Shown one piece after another: positions 10,438 through 20,525 of a stretch of DNA of 64,000 nt. The notes beneath the pieces are model-generated. The model did not search any database, was not told where the DNA came from, and saw only the letters and a program-made list of their open reading frames with translations. The DNA is from Aphrocallistes beatrix (lineage: Eukaryota > Porifera > Hexactinellida > Sceptrulophora > Aphrocallistidae). The DNA is taken from positions 12,435,524 to 12,499,523 of the forward strand of contig OY725488.1 of the NCBI GenBank assembly GCA_963281255.1, given 5' to 3'. The position numbers and the translations under genes were made by a program. Positions within the stretch are counted from its first letter, which is position 1; each line of letters starts with the position of its first letter.

Positions 10438-10880
10438 CAGTGGTGTAGTGTAGGGGGAGCGGGGGGGAACGGCGCTCCCCCCCTACAAATTCAAGGGGGA
10501 GCGGAGCTCCCTCACTTTAACTTGATGATTGTTATTACCTATAGAATCGTTTGGCAAGAATGGATTGCAGAGTCGACTGTTTTATAATGTACTGAAAGCA
10601 TACATGCCAACCTCTGCATGCAAAATAACTGGACATAAGTAGTACTTTTAACGGGACATTGAGTTATATCGCGGGACATTGTATATTTGCATTATACTTG
10701 TAGGCTGAAAAAGCTGGACAATTTCACTTTTTGCAACGTTTTCGTGCGACATAGCTCTCTAAGCCTCTCTTCATATGTCCGAAAAAGCGAAAACATTTCT
10801 TTTGGGGAGCGCTTATAAAATAATATATTATATTCTTTTATAAGCGCTCCCCCAAAAGAAATTTGAGCACTACACCCCTG
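10438..10880. mobile_element. Composite hAT-like element abutting the NLR relic
   Basis: The ends CAGTGGTGTAGTG and CACTACACCCCTG form a hAT-like inverted pair. Inside are a GGGGAGCG-rich segment, part of a family M element, and an inverted repeat at about 10800-10860 (TTTTGGGGAGCGCTTATAAA and its complement). No clean 8-bp duplication is visible. The right end falls exactly where NLR homology begins, so the element or a rearrangement at its end removed the 5' part of that NLR copy. Confidence 0.55.
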
Positions 10881-12256
10881 GAGGTGAGTCAACTCCTTTC
10901 AATGCCTCTCTATTCGCAACTCTGGCCAGAACAACTGATGACATCACAGCACACACCCTAACTGAACTCTACACACAACTCACAACATATCTCATAAGAC
11001 GTCAACTATACAGGATGTGACTAAAACGATTGGTGAAAATAGTATTCTATTCCAGTTGGACTCTACTGTTTTGGATTGTCTCATCGCAATGGTGAGTTAG
11101 CATATCAGGGCTTGCATGGTCGCGAGATGAAAACTTCCAATGGCATTTTGTTAAAATTAGACAATGCAGAGATTCCATGTAACTATCTTGGTCTTGCTGA
11201 AGGACACTTTTACGAAGATCAACTGGGAAAAACAAATCGTGATTGGTCGTTCCAACATTCAACCATGCAGCAGTATCTGGGTGCAATCTGGCTAACTATG
11301 TCGTCGAGAAGTGAAATATGCCCGAATGTACGGTATATGGTGCATTCTAATGAAATCTATTCCAATTTCAGAATGTTATTCCGTTTATTCGTTTCTTTTC
11401 GGTCTGTTGCTTGCTGAAATTGTCTTCCATATATACCATATTATCTTCAAATTTAATTTTGCAACACCAGTCCCTCTACAACAGTTACTAAAGTTCTATC
11501 AAGGCTGGATTCGGTTAACGGTTAAAAAAATCTTGGATCGGTTAGTCGATCTGCTTTATTTTCTGAATATTTAGACTAATTTCATTGGTTTTCGTTGAAG
11601 ATTCATGAATATTACTTTTAAAATTTTGCTATTAACCGAGTTCTACTGTATTTCGAGACCACTGAAGATTGTAAATTTTTCAATATCAGGTTAAGTATTA
11701 GTCGACAAATCCATATTTATACTAATTATTATTGACATCGGTTAACGGGTTAACCGCCCTGGAGGAAACCAAAATAACCGACCCCGAATATCGGTTAACC
11801 AACCCCAGCCCTGGTTCTATCAATACAAGCGCGCTTCGCTTGCTTGCGCTGCGCGGCTGGCGGACACTTTGTGTTCGCCGGAGGCTCCATTCGGTCGCCT
11901 GGAGGTGACATTGGTTAACTATAAGGGAGATATCTCTAAATATGTCTGTCCTACTGTTAAAGTGTCCGCTAGACATTTCGATTTTAAAACTGTCCTACTG
12001 TCATTCCTTCAGCTGATAGCCAATCAGCTAACTCACATTGAGTACCTGTACCTTGATGACATTGGGTATGACGTAATAGTCCCGAACCTCTCTAAGGCAT
12101 CACAGCTGAAAGCTCTACAACTAGATGAAATTCCGATTACGTCTCATTCAATGCTGAAAAGTTTGCTACCAAAACTCTCGAAATTAGAAGAGATTTCATT
12201 GGATGGAAAAGACTATTACGAACTCCTTCCTTCCATCATCAAGATGTCCAATTTTA
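10881..12256 (+). pseudogene. NLR relic (copy A), 5'-truncated and split
   Basis: Two blocks match the intact NLR at 20526-23882 in the correct order. Block 1 (10881-11500) covers the end of the NACHT-associated region: LFATLARTTDDITAHTLTEL, then a stop in place of the glycine after QLYRM, then further shifts. Block 2 (about 11995-12256) covers part of the LRR region (LTHIEYLYLDDIGYDVIVPN, LLPKLSKLEEISLDG). The roughly 500 bp that should join them is gone. Unrelated sequence (11501-11825) and a truncated G element (11826-11994) fill the gap. The DED-like region, P-loop and C-terminal repeats are absent. The LRR block is close to identical to copies B and C, which suggests late loss or recent conversion. 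Confidence 0.85.
11826..11994 (+). repeat. Repeat family G, copy 3, truncated
   Basis: Starts with the GC-rich hairpin end (ACAAGCGCGCTTCGCTTGCT) and runs through GGAGATATCTCTAAATATGT. It stops at the border of the LRR block of NLR relic A, with a short duplicated patch (ATTTTAAAACTGTCCTACTG) at the join. Confidence 0.7.
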
Positions 12257-12354
12257 AAACTGAGTTTTAACATATTTAATTGATAATTCAAAATTTTATT
12301 TTATAAATTTAGAATAAATATCAGCATTTTATTCGTTTCACCGTGTTTCTTATT

Positions 12355-12677
12355 AATACTATACAGAAATACATCTGAAGCTTTGTATCAGAATACTACT
12401 GTCATATATCTCAATTCTAGAGTGCTAGCTAGTGAATGTTAGTAGTGGCAATTCGTGTCTAGTTTCAGTATGTGGTGTAGTATTACAGTGAACTCCATAT
12501 CAACAATTCTCTGGAATTTATTTCATTAGGCGTACTGTAGAGTATATATGTAGTGATAAATTAAGCTAGCTCTTCTTTTATAATTGTGTTCACTATTCAA
12601 TAAACTACTCAACTCAAAACAACAAATCGAAACAATAAACAACTCAAATCGAAACAAAGCAGCTCAAACACATTCAA
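12355..12677 (+). promoter_or_regulatory. NLR unit-1 promoter and untranslated first exon
   Basis: This block is clearly homologous to 19315-19617 in unit 2. It holds a shared TATA box (TATATATG at 12543-12550) followed by an A- and C-rich segment built from CAACTCAAAT-like repeats with no open frame. It ends in the donor ATTCAA|GTAAGT at 12677/12678. The matching acceptor is CTACTTTTTAG at 13458-13468, immediately before the NLR ATG. The first exon is therefore non-coding, about 12575-12677, with a 791-bp intron. Confidence 0.75.
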
Positions 12678-13082
12678 GTAAGTTGATATAGATGAGATAG
12701 GGTAAATAGGATTTTGCTAGTAACTCGAAATCGTGACAAATTCTCTTGACTCACTAGAGTGCATAAACGGTCTGTCGGGGAAGCTTGGAAGGAGAAAGTA
12801 GATACAAAACATCCAATAGAAAGCTGTGGCTTGACAGAAAATTCATTCATTTTAAAACAGCAAATTACTATATCAGAGATTTTCTGAATTTTCTGAACAA
12901 CACTTTTTGTTTACTAAACTCGACTTTGACCTTTTTCAGTTGAATTTATGTCTCAATACTATTGAAAGGAAGTAATTCTTCGAAATTATTCGAGTATCTC
13001 AGTACATACTATTGCAGGACTTTTGTTCGTCAATATGGTCAGGTCATGGCTGAACTAATATCTTAAGGAAGAATAAATATTG

Positions 13083-13271
13083 CATACATGCTAACCTGCC
13101 TTGAGCCATAAAAGCGGAACGGACGCAAAAGAAAGAATTGTGCATAGAATACAAAAAGAATATGGCAACGAATGGAAAATTTCATGTAAAAGCGGGCACT
13201 CGAGAAAATTAGCTCAATAGAAGAGTGAAAAAAGCGGGACGTCCCGCCAAAACGGACAGTTGGCAAGTATG
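13083..13271. mobile_element. MITE of family M, copy 2, in the NLR-B intron
   Basis: Begins CATACATGCTAACC and ends GACAGTTGGCAAGTATG. It matches 4717-4932 over its right half and contains the palindrome GCGGGACGTCCCGC near the right end. Absent from the corresponding intron in unit 2. Confidence 0.65.
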
Positions 13272-13468
13272 ATAGTGGTATGGCTGTGGCCTGACCAATT
13301 GAGTTAGTCGGTCCGGTTAACATTTACTGTAGGAAATTTTTCAAATTAAGTTATTGTGTTTGTATTGATGATGTGAATTGTAGGGAATTGAGAGTGAGAG
13401 ACTTGTATAGTGTACTTAGAACACACTAATATGTGTTCATTTAAATTACCTTTTATTCTACTTTTTAG

Positions 13469-16400
13469 ATGTTTGCCATTTCTAATCTCAAAAAACTCTC
13501 AAATGCACTGAGCAGACACGACATCCATCAACTACACGATTCTCTGTCAGTGCCAGATGGTGTATGTGATCGAGATAGTGATGGACCACTATTTCTTACA
13601 TCCTTGAAAAGATGGAACGAGTTTGATCCGTTTACTTTCCACCAATCACTGTCAGCCATCCGACCAGATTTAGTAGGTGTAGCGCTTAACATTAGTTGGT
13701 TGTGTGTTGATGTTGCTGGAATGCATTCCGATCAACCATTAACAGTGAAAGACCTTGTCCAACTTCTACAATGGGGAATATCGATTGATAATCTACACAT
13801 AATCCAATATGCATACGACTCAGAAGAGAACGAAGTGAAGTTCGATAACGTAATGAAGTTATTACTCAAAAATAATGTGATACGAAAGGATTTGAAGGAA
13901 TTGTCTCTCCTACTTATTGATATTGAACTTAACCCAATAGCAGAAAAACTCGAAGCTTATAGAAAAGCGTTTCTAAGTATGTCCGACTATGAATTCAAAT
14001 CCAAATTCAGGAAAGAGCTAGCTCGCTTAGGAAAGCAAATAATAGAATGGGAACATTACTTGAAGGAATTCTTAGAAACACAATTTCATAATGTGAAACA
14101 AATGTTAGGCAACGAGAAAGCTGTCAGTCTCGAGAAGGTGTATGTCGAGGTCACAATCCTTAAGCAGAAACCAAGACCCGTTTCATACGATGATGAAACA
14201 ACATATAATGAAATCGCCTATCTCAGAGCGATAGCGAACAAAGAAGTCAAAATAGCTCCCATAGACTTTATGAGCGAAATGAAATCATGCAACCCATCTA
14301 AACCTGAGATAAATGTTTCATCGGAAACCCTGGTAGCGGAAAAACATTTCTCTGTAACAGAACGGCACTGAGATTCGGGAATAATGAAATGACACAATTC
14401 TCCTACTCACTGTGCATTCCCTGCCGAACACAAGAGTGGCACAAGATGGAGTACTCACGAGTGGAGAAAGGTCTCCCAATTACCACCGATTTCATCTGCG
14501 AATGGCTTCTCCTCGGTCTACCTGTCGCGTCCAGTTGGACTACAGACTTGACCAAGTACATCATAGAGACAGACGGGGAAGGACTGCTACTGATCATAGA
14601 TGGACTTGACGAATTCACCAGCAGGGTACCATTCCAAAAGACAATACTCTACTTTCTCCTCAATCGTAGAGTACTGGCAAGCTCCTTCATCATGTTAACC
14701 AGTAGGCCTGGAGTTTATGCCGAAATATCATCCTCCCATTCTCTGTGCATAGACATATACTACAATGTGCTGGGATTCTCTCCTGAGTATAGAGACTTGT
14801 ACTTTAGGATTTGAATAACAGATCAAGAGAAACTGATACAACTCAGGAGATTTCTCTTCCTGCACGAGGAGGTGAGTCAACTCTCACTCATTCCTATTAA
14901 CGCCTTTATATTCGCAACTCTGGCCAGATCTACTGATGACATCACAGCATACACCCTGACTAAACTCTACACACAACTCACCACATTCCTCATAAGACAT
15001 CAACTGTACAGAATGGGACTGAAACGATTGGCAGAAAATAGGAGTCTATTCCAGCTGGACTCTACTATTCTGGACTGTCTCTATCGTATCGGTGAGGTAG
15101 CATATCAGGGCTTACAAAGTCACGAGATGATATCTTCCAAAGATATTCTGTTAAAAGTAGATAAAGCGGAGATTTCATGCAATTACCTCAGTCTTGCTGA
15201 AGAACATAGTTACAAAGATCAGAATGGAAAAAAAAATATTGTTTGGTCGTTCCAACATTTAACATTGCAAGAGTACCTGTGTGCAATCTGGTTAAGTATG
15301 TCGTCAAGAAGTGACCTGACTCTGAATGCTCGATGTATGGTGCATTCAATAGGAAGTCATTTCAAATTCAGAAAGTTACCCTATTTCATTTTCGGTCTGT
15401 TGCCTGCTGACATCGTCTTCCACATATACCACATTATCTACAAATTCCATTCTCCAACGATAATCGCTTTGGAACAGCTGCCTAAGTTCTACCAATATAA
15501 TCAAAATCCTGATTTAGCTAGGGTGACAGGTTGGAATGGTTTTACGAAGCGATTTTTGTCTTTATCAGAATTATTATCTGAGTCTAATCATGAGCCACTT
15601 TACAATTCATTTTCGCACTTCCGTGCACTGCTCCCTCAAACCCTTTACTTCTACTTTGATACGGAGACAACGCCCAATGAATGGAGATGGTTTTCTGAGT
15701 CACTACCTCTCCTCGGTTGCATTCAACTCATACAATTCGAATCGCGTTACTTGAAACTGACACAATTCCAATCCTTTCTACAACAGCTGACATCATGTTC
15801 TCTCAGCTGTTTATCCATCAAGCTAGATACAGAGAACTATTCTTATCTAAAGGCGTACTGTGACGCTATTATAGAAAGTCAGCTGATATCCAAGCGAACC
15901 AAGATTAGTTTAGAATTAGAAAACGGCGATTACACAGAATTGAAACTTGAAGATCCAAACCTCTTCCAACCTTTCACCAGTTTGAGATTGGCTTCATCGT
16001 TATTCTCTTCCATCAAACTATCCTCTCCATTCCTTCAGCTGATAGCCAATCAGCTAACTCACATTGAGTACCTGTACCTTGATGACATTGGATATGACGC
16101 AATAGTCCCGAACCTCTCTAAGGCATCACAGCTGAAAGCTCTACAACTAGATGAAATTCCGATTACGTCTCATTCAATGCTGAAAAGTCTGCTACCAAAA
16201 CTCTCTAAATTAGAAGAGATTTCATTGGACGGAGAAAACTATTACGAACTCCTCCCTTCCATCATCAAGATGTCCAATCTTAAATATCTGAGGTTGTGTT
16301 ATTATATGAAACCCAGAAAGACGACATATAGACCCTATCTATTACAGTTACTGAGAAATAATGCACGGATACTGAGAGGTTTAGAATTGGGGCATTTACT

Positions 16401-16814
16401 AACCATCGGACTCAAGAGTTGGGATCAACTCCTAGAGCACATATTCTCATGCACCAAATTGGTGGAAATTCAACTTTTGCGTGTCAGACTTTTCCATTAC
16501 AACGAGAACATCTGGAGTTCATTGAAAGGACTGCGTTGCTTGCTCTATTTCAGACTATGGACATGTCCATTACCAGAAACTGCTTATCTCTATGCAGGGG
16601 ACTGGTGAGACATCCTAGCATTAGAGAGATAGTCCTAATGGACTGCAAGCTGGATTCCAAGGTGTGTTCAGGGTTCACACATCTCATTCCTACCATCCCA
16701 CAGCTGATGAAAGTTGATCTGCGAAGGAATGGCCTCTCCAATCCAGATGCTGAGCCTATCAGAATCCTTAGAAGCACAGCTAAATTCCTTTCTGTAACTC
16801 TATGGATTGACTAG
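13469..16814 (+). pseudogene. NLR gene copy B (DED-like - NACHT - LRR), disrupted
   Basis: Collinear with the intact copy at 20526-23882 over its whole length. It starts at the ATG right after the acceptor at 13468. Three lesions break it. (1) A 1-nt deletion near 14310-14322 just before the P-loop: the open frame runs out of NLR sequence as EINVSSETLVAEKH, while the expected P-loop lies in the next frame. (2) A premature TGA at 14812-14814 where copy C has CAA. (3) A 4-nt deletion after 16583 (copy C keeps ACGT) that shifts the last repeats and stops at 16608; homology continues in the next frame to 16814. The N-terminal region, Walker B (LLLIIDGLDEF) and LRRs are otherwise well preserved, so inactivation looks recent. 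The nonsense codon and the 4-nt gap argue for true decay rather than sequencing error. A truncated NACHT-less product remains conceivable. Confidence 0.85.
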
Positions 16815-17757
16815 GTTTACTAGATGTGTGTTACTTACGTTGCTATAACTGTCGATGATTCGCTGTTTGTTTATTAATATTTCAAAGAAGGAAAGTATTA
16901 GTTTTAGAACTTGTTAGTAAGTTAGTATTTGGTCCTGTGAAAGTTTTAAAATATTAAATTTCTCCAAAATGTATGTCTTTACTAAATTTAGGCTTCGATG
17001 ACTCCATATGAATCATCTATGCTTTTGGGAAATTTCTGACGCTTATCGAAACATATTTCTATTGAATAAGTGCACTTGTTTGAGTATCCAACTGAAACCT
17101 TAAAACCATGGATTACATAAAGCGTGTCTTTCACAGCACTGCAGTAATATTTACGAGCTAACTTTTGCGTATTTTACCGGACGTTGCGCATTTTTTGGTC
17201 ACTCAATAAGCTAATATTCATGAGTATTCCATTTCACAGGAAATGTCTCCATTATTCCCTACTTGTGGAGTCCCTAAATAATACTCCTCCAATGCGTCCC
17301 GCCATCTTCCTCGAAATCCAACGCCGCGTACCGTTTTGGTCATGGCTTAAGTTGGCATGTATGGCAATATTATACTATATTATAACTTCAGTATTTTCTG
17401 ATTTGTTGGCAGACAAACGGATCATCAACACTCATCCCAACACAGTTCTATGCAATCTTAATTGTTCTATGTGAATTAAGAAGCACACTAATATAGTTCA
17501 ATACAGTCAGGGGTGTAGCCGGCCAATCCGATCCGGGTTTACAGCTTCCTAAACAACAAATATGCAGGTCCTAGCAGGGGTACCAAACGGATAATTATTG
17601 GTCCTGGTAGGTCCTTGGCTACGCCATAAAATACATTACATGAAGTATCATTACTAAATCTAGTGTTCGTATCTCATACATACTGGGGAACTAAGTTCTA
17701 ACACTAACTCAATATAAGCTACAGCTACTGAGCATTTAGAACATAACTAATGACTCA
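16815..17757. other. Convergent intergenic region, unit 1
   Basis: Tail-to-tail spacer between NLR-B and BPI1. Parts are homologous to 23883-24705 (for example GCATTTTCTGG/GTATTTTCTGATTTGTT and CTCATCCCAA), but it is much more diverged than the coding halves on either side. At 17511-17630 is a worn hAT-like element with ends CAGGGGTGTAGCC and GGCTACGCC. The short open frame at 17184-17474 is not supported. Confidence 0.6.
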
Positions 17758-19255
17758 TCACAACTCAGTCTTGGGTTGAAGCTGCTTTTCACCACTGAAT
17801 AGTCTGGGATTATAGCTAATGTCCGTTTCAACCACGATGAACCCATCACGTAGCGTTATCTGTGGGCTAACAAGCTGCATCCCATCCATCAATGGAATTT
17901 CCAATCCTTCCAATGCATACTTATTGAATTCTTTGATAGCGAAAATATCACAGAAAAAGTTGACCATATTTTGGAGTGTGTCTGCATTGACATCTCCAAT
18001 CCACGAGGATTTCACAGTAAATTTAGTCTCAAGGAAGTTTGCTTTCCCAGTTAAGAAGTGCTTTCCACCTTTCACTTTAACTCCAATAGTTCCGTGTGTA
18101 TTAACGATGACACTCAAATTGAGAGCAGGAGTGATCTCATTTCCTTTATCCTTGTCATACACATAAACATCAACGTCGCCATATACAGTTACATTGATGA
18201 AGTGTGGATCCACAGTGAGTATTGGTGGTTGTGTTGCGTGGATGAATACCGTCATGTTCATACTGGGGAACTTCTCGCAGAGAGCTGGTATGATGTGCTT
18301 GAAAGTGGTTGTGTTGAGTTGTATTGGGCTGTTGGGAGGAATTAGTTCTGGAGTGATTCGCATCTGTAACATTCCTGCTTTCTGATACGTTGCTACAGCC
18401 GTGTTAGCGATGTATGTGCTCATCCATATGTAGAGCATTCTGTCAGTCTTTTGAATCGCAGGCAGTGGGAATGGAGAGAATGAGAATTCTTGTGGTTGAG
18501 ATGGAGACCTCAATTCACCCTTGTGTTCCGTCGCCATGTACTGAGTCGTGAACACTGGATCCCTGACCAATGAGTAGTCAAAGATTCCTGTTTTGTCGAT
18601 ACGCTTTTCCAGAACTAAGTTTAGTTTATCAATTTTACTTTCCGCTAGCTCACGAACTTGATCGTTCAACGATTTTTGAATCTTTCCCTTTACAAAGCCA
18701 TATATTATATTGTATAACCAACTTGCACCTGAATGCAAGTCTACTCCGAGATGTCCAATGTTATAATCATATTTCAAACTGGAGAGTATTGCCTGCCCTT
18801 GGGCATTCCTTCCAATTCTAGCTTCCAATACTAATCCATTGATAGATACGTTAATGTCGACGGTTACACTGTCATAAACTGGAATGTATATGACACTAGT
18901 TCTGTATTTCCAATGAGCTTCTCCTGATAAATTTATTCCCGCTGCACTAACCCTGATTTCAGTATTAGATGTGGTGATCACTGCTTTGGGAATTCTTATT
19001 TCCCTCAAAAGAATGTCAGTTAATTTCCAGTGTAGAGTTCCTATTGGGTTGTCGCCATTTCCGTGTGCTTCAGGAATTTTGATATTTTTCAGCTGAGTTT
19101 CTAGAATTGACGCTCCCACTTGAGCTAGATATTCAAATCCATTTTTAGAGACTGCAATCCCGAATCCAGGGTTTGTCACCAGGATTCCTGCAATAGCGCT
19201 GAATACAGAACGAAATAGAATGAAAATACTTAACAGTAACTATACTTGCCTTCAT
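17758..19255 (-). CDS. BPI/LBP-family protein, copy 1 (leader frame broken)
   Basis: The open frame (first in-frame codon about 19239, stop near 17758) encodes a two-lobed BPI/LBP/PLTP protein of about 475 residues, the normal length. It shows the family opening NPGFGIAVSKNGFEYLAQ, central IPVYDSVTVDINV, GELRSPSQPQEFSF, and the boomerang linker and C-lobe (TDRMLYIWMSTYIANTA, YQKAGMLQMRITPELIP). Known relatives bind lipids such as LPS and are secreted. Reading back from NPG, the frame gives LLLSIFILFRSVFSAIAG, a good signal-peptide core, but meets TAG at 19242-19240. The ATG at 19255-19253 (MKAS) is one frame off. So a 1-nt insertion or 2-nt loss near 19240-19246 seems to separate start and body. 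A 47-nt intron reading (donor GTATAG, acceptor TATTCAG) would restore frame from an ATG about 17 nt upstream but gives no signal peptide. The N-lobe has no cysteine, so the usual family disulfide is missing. Confidence 0.8.
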
Positions 19256-19314
19256 TCTTTCTCTGAGGCATTCGAGGATCAATTTTCGTTTCAACTTGCT
19301 TCTCTATGAATATT

Positions 19315-19617
19315 GAATAGAAAAATATTTGAAGCTTAGTTTGCATCAGAACACTATTGTCATATATCTCAATTCTAGAGTGGTAGTTAGTGAATTGTAG
19401 TAGTAGGAATTCGTGTCTACTTTCAGTATGTGGTGGAGTATTACAGTACAACTCCATATCAAGACAATTCTCTAGAATTGTATTTCATTAGGCGTACTGT
19501 AGAGTATATATGTAGTGATAAATTGAGTTAGTTATTCAATAAACAACTCAAATCAAATAAACAAATCGAAATATAAACAACCCAGATCCAAAAAACAGCT
19601 CAAAAATACACATTCAA
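19315..19617 (+). promoter_or_regulatory. NLR unit-2 promoter and untranslated first exon
   Basis: Homologue of 12355-12677. The TATA box TATATATG is at 19505-19512. A leader rich in AACAA and CTCAAA words follows and ends at the donor ATTCAA|GTGAGT (19617/19618). The acceptor TTTTCTAAATAG ends at 20524, one base before the ATG. The intron is 907 bp. The block lies only about 60-250 bp from the 5' end of BPI1 on the opposite strand, so BPI1 and NLR-C are head to head and may share regulatory DNA. Confidence 0.75.
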
Positions 19618-19899
19618 GTGAGTTATGAATGTATATCTGTTCATTAGTTACAATCATATTATTGTTTTCGATATAGGTCATCTATGAATAAATTGTTCTT
19701 TTGCATTGTTCTGGCTTCGTTTCCCAAATTCCTTTCGCGAGTTGACTCAATTAGTACAATCAATTCATTACTGTTGGCGCTGGTAGTAACTGTTCAATAT
19801 AATCCTACAATGACCAATTAATGTGTTCGTTAAGCTATCTAAAAGTTTAAATAGTACGATATGGTATGGATTTAGAAGATTTATTATATGATAGTTGCA

Positions 19900-20160
19900 T
19901 AATATGTGAATAATTTAAATATACACAGTATATAAAAATTTCAGTCTTCTATCACCTAAATAGCTGAGTAATAGTCGAAAATAAAAGTTCTGATTATTAA
20001 AAAGGCTATAATTAAGTAATATTTCCAAGATGAGTCGACATTTTCGTCTGATCTCAGAACTTAGTGGAGCCATATCCAAAAAACTTCCACACACCAAAAT
20101 CACCTCTCTGTGTCGCAGTTTCTTCAATCAATTCATTACAGATATGTATATATATATAGA
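19900..20160 (+). repeat. Repeat family G, copy 4 (hairpin end missing), in NLR-C intron
   Basis: Contains the G body and far end (CTATCACCTAAATAGCTGAG, GATGAGTCGACATTTT, CAGTTTCTTCAATCAATTC) and then a TA run, followed by TAATCGAGTTTTAATAGTAA. The same sequence after the TA run occurs next to G copies at 28085 and 58985. Confidence 0.7.
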
Positions 20161-20525
20161 GAGAGGTTAATCGAGTTTTAATAGTAAAGATTACATATGT
20201 ATACGTACTTATTTACATATTTTCACACCGTTTGAAAATATTATTATTATTCTGTGCTAAAAGTGAGTTCGCAATAGTTAAAATAAGGCATTTCAATATT
20301 TAGATTTCAAATTTCACACTTAGAATGCTCTAAAATGAGCAAGCGGTTCACGTTGTATTCAGATATTCACATTTCACGTTCCTTCGAGTCACTTACTGGA
20401 GCTGCACTGTGTTATTCAACTCAAAATATACTTTTCTTTACTTTTTATATTTATTATTTACTAGAATACGTATTTATTAATTTACATGTCCTAGCGATCA
20501 GTTTTAACCTTTTTTTCTAAATAGA

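Noticed and set aside
11995..12256. LRR fragment as a separate small gene (133-codon frame from 11869)
   Set aside because: The first 40 codons are G-element sequence and the rest is a piece of NLR relic A in the expected order.
17819..18345. Plus-strand frames of 95-115 codons opposite BPI1 (and their twins opposite BPI2)
   Set aside because: Exact antisense of conserved BPI coding sequence; they are preserved only because the BPI frame is.
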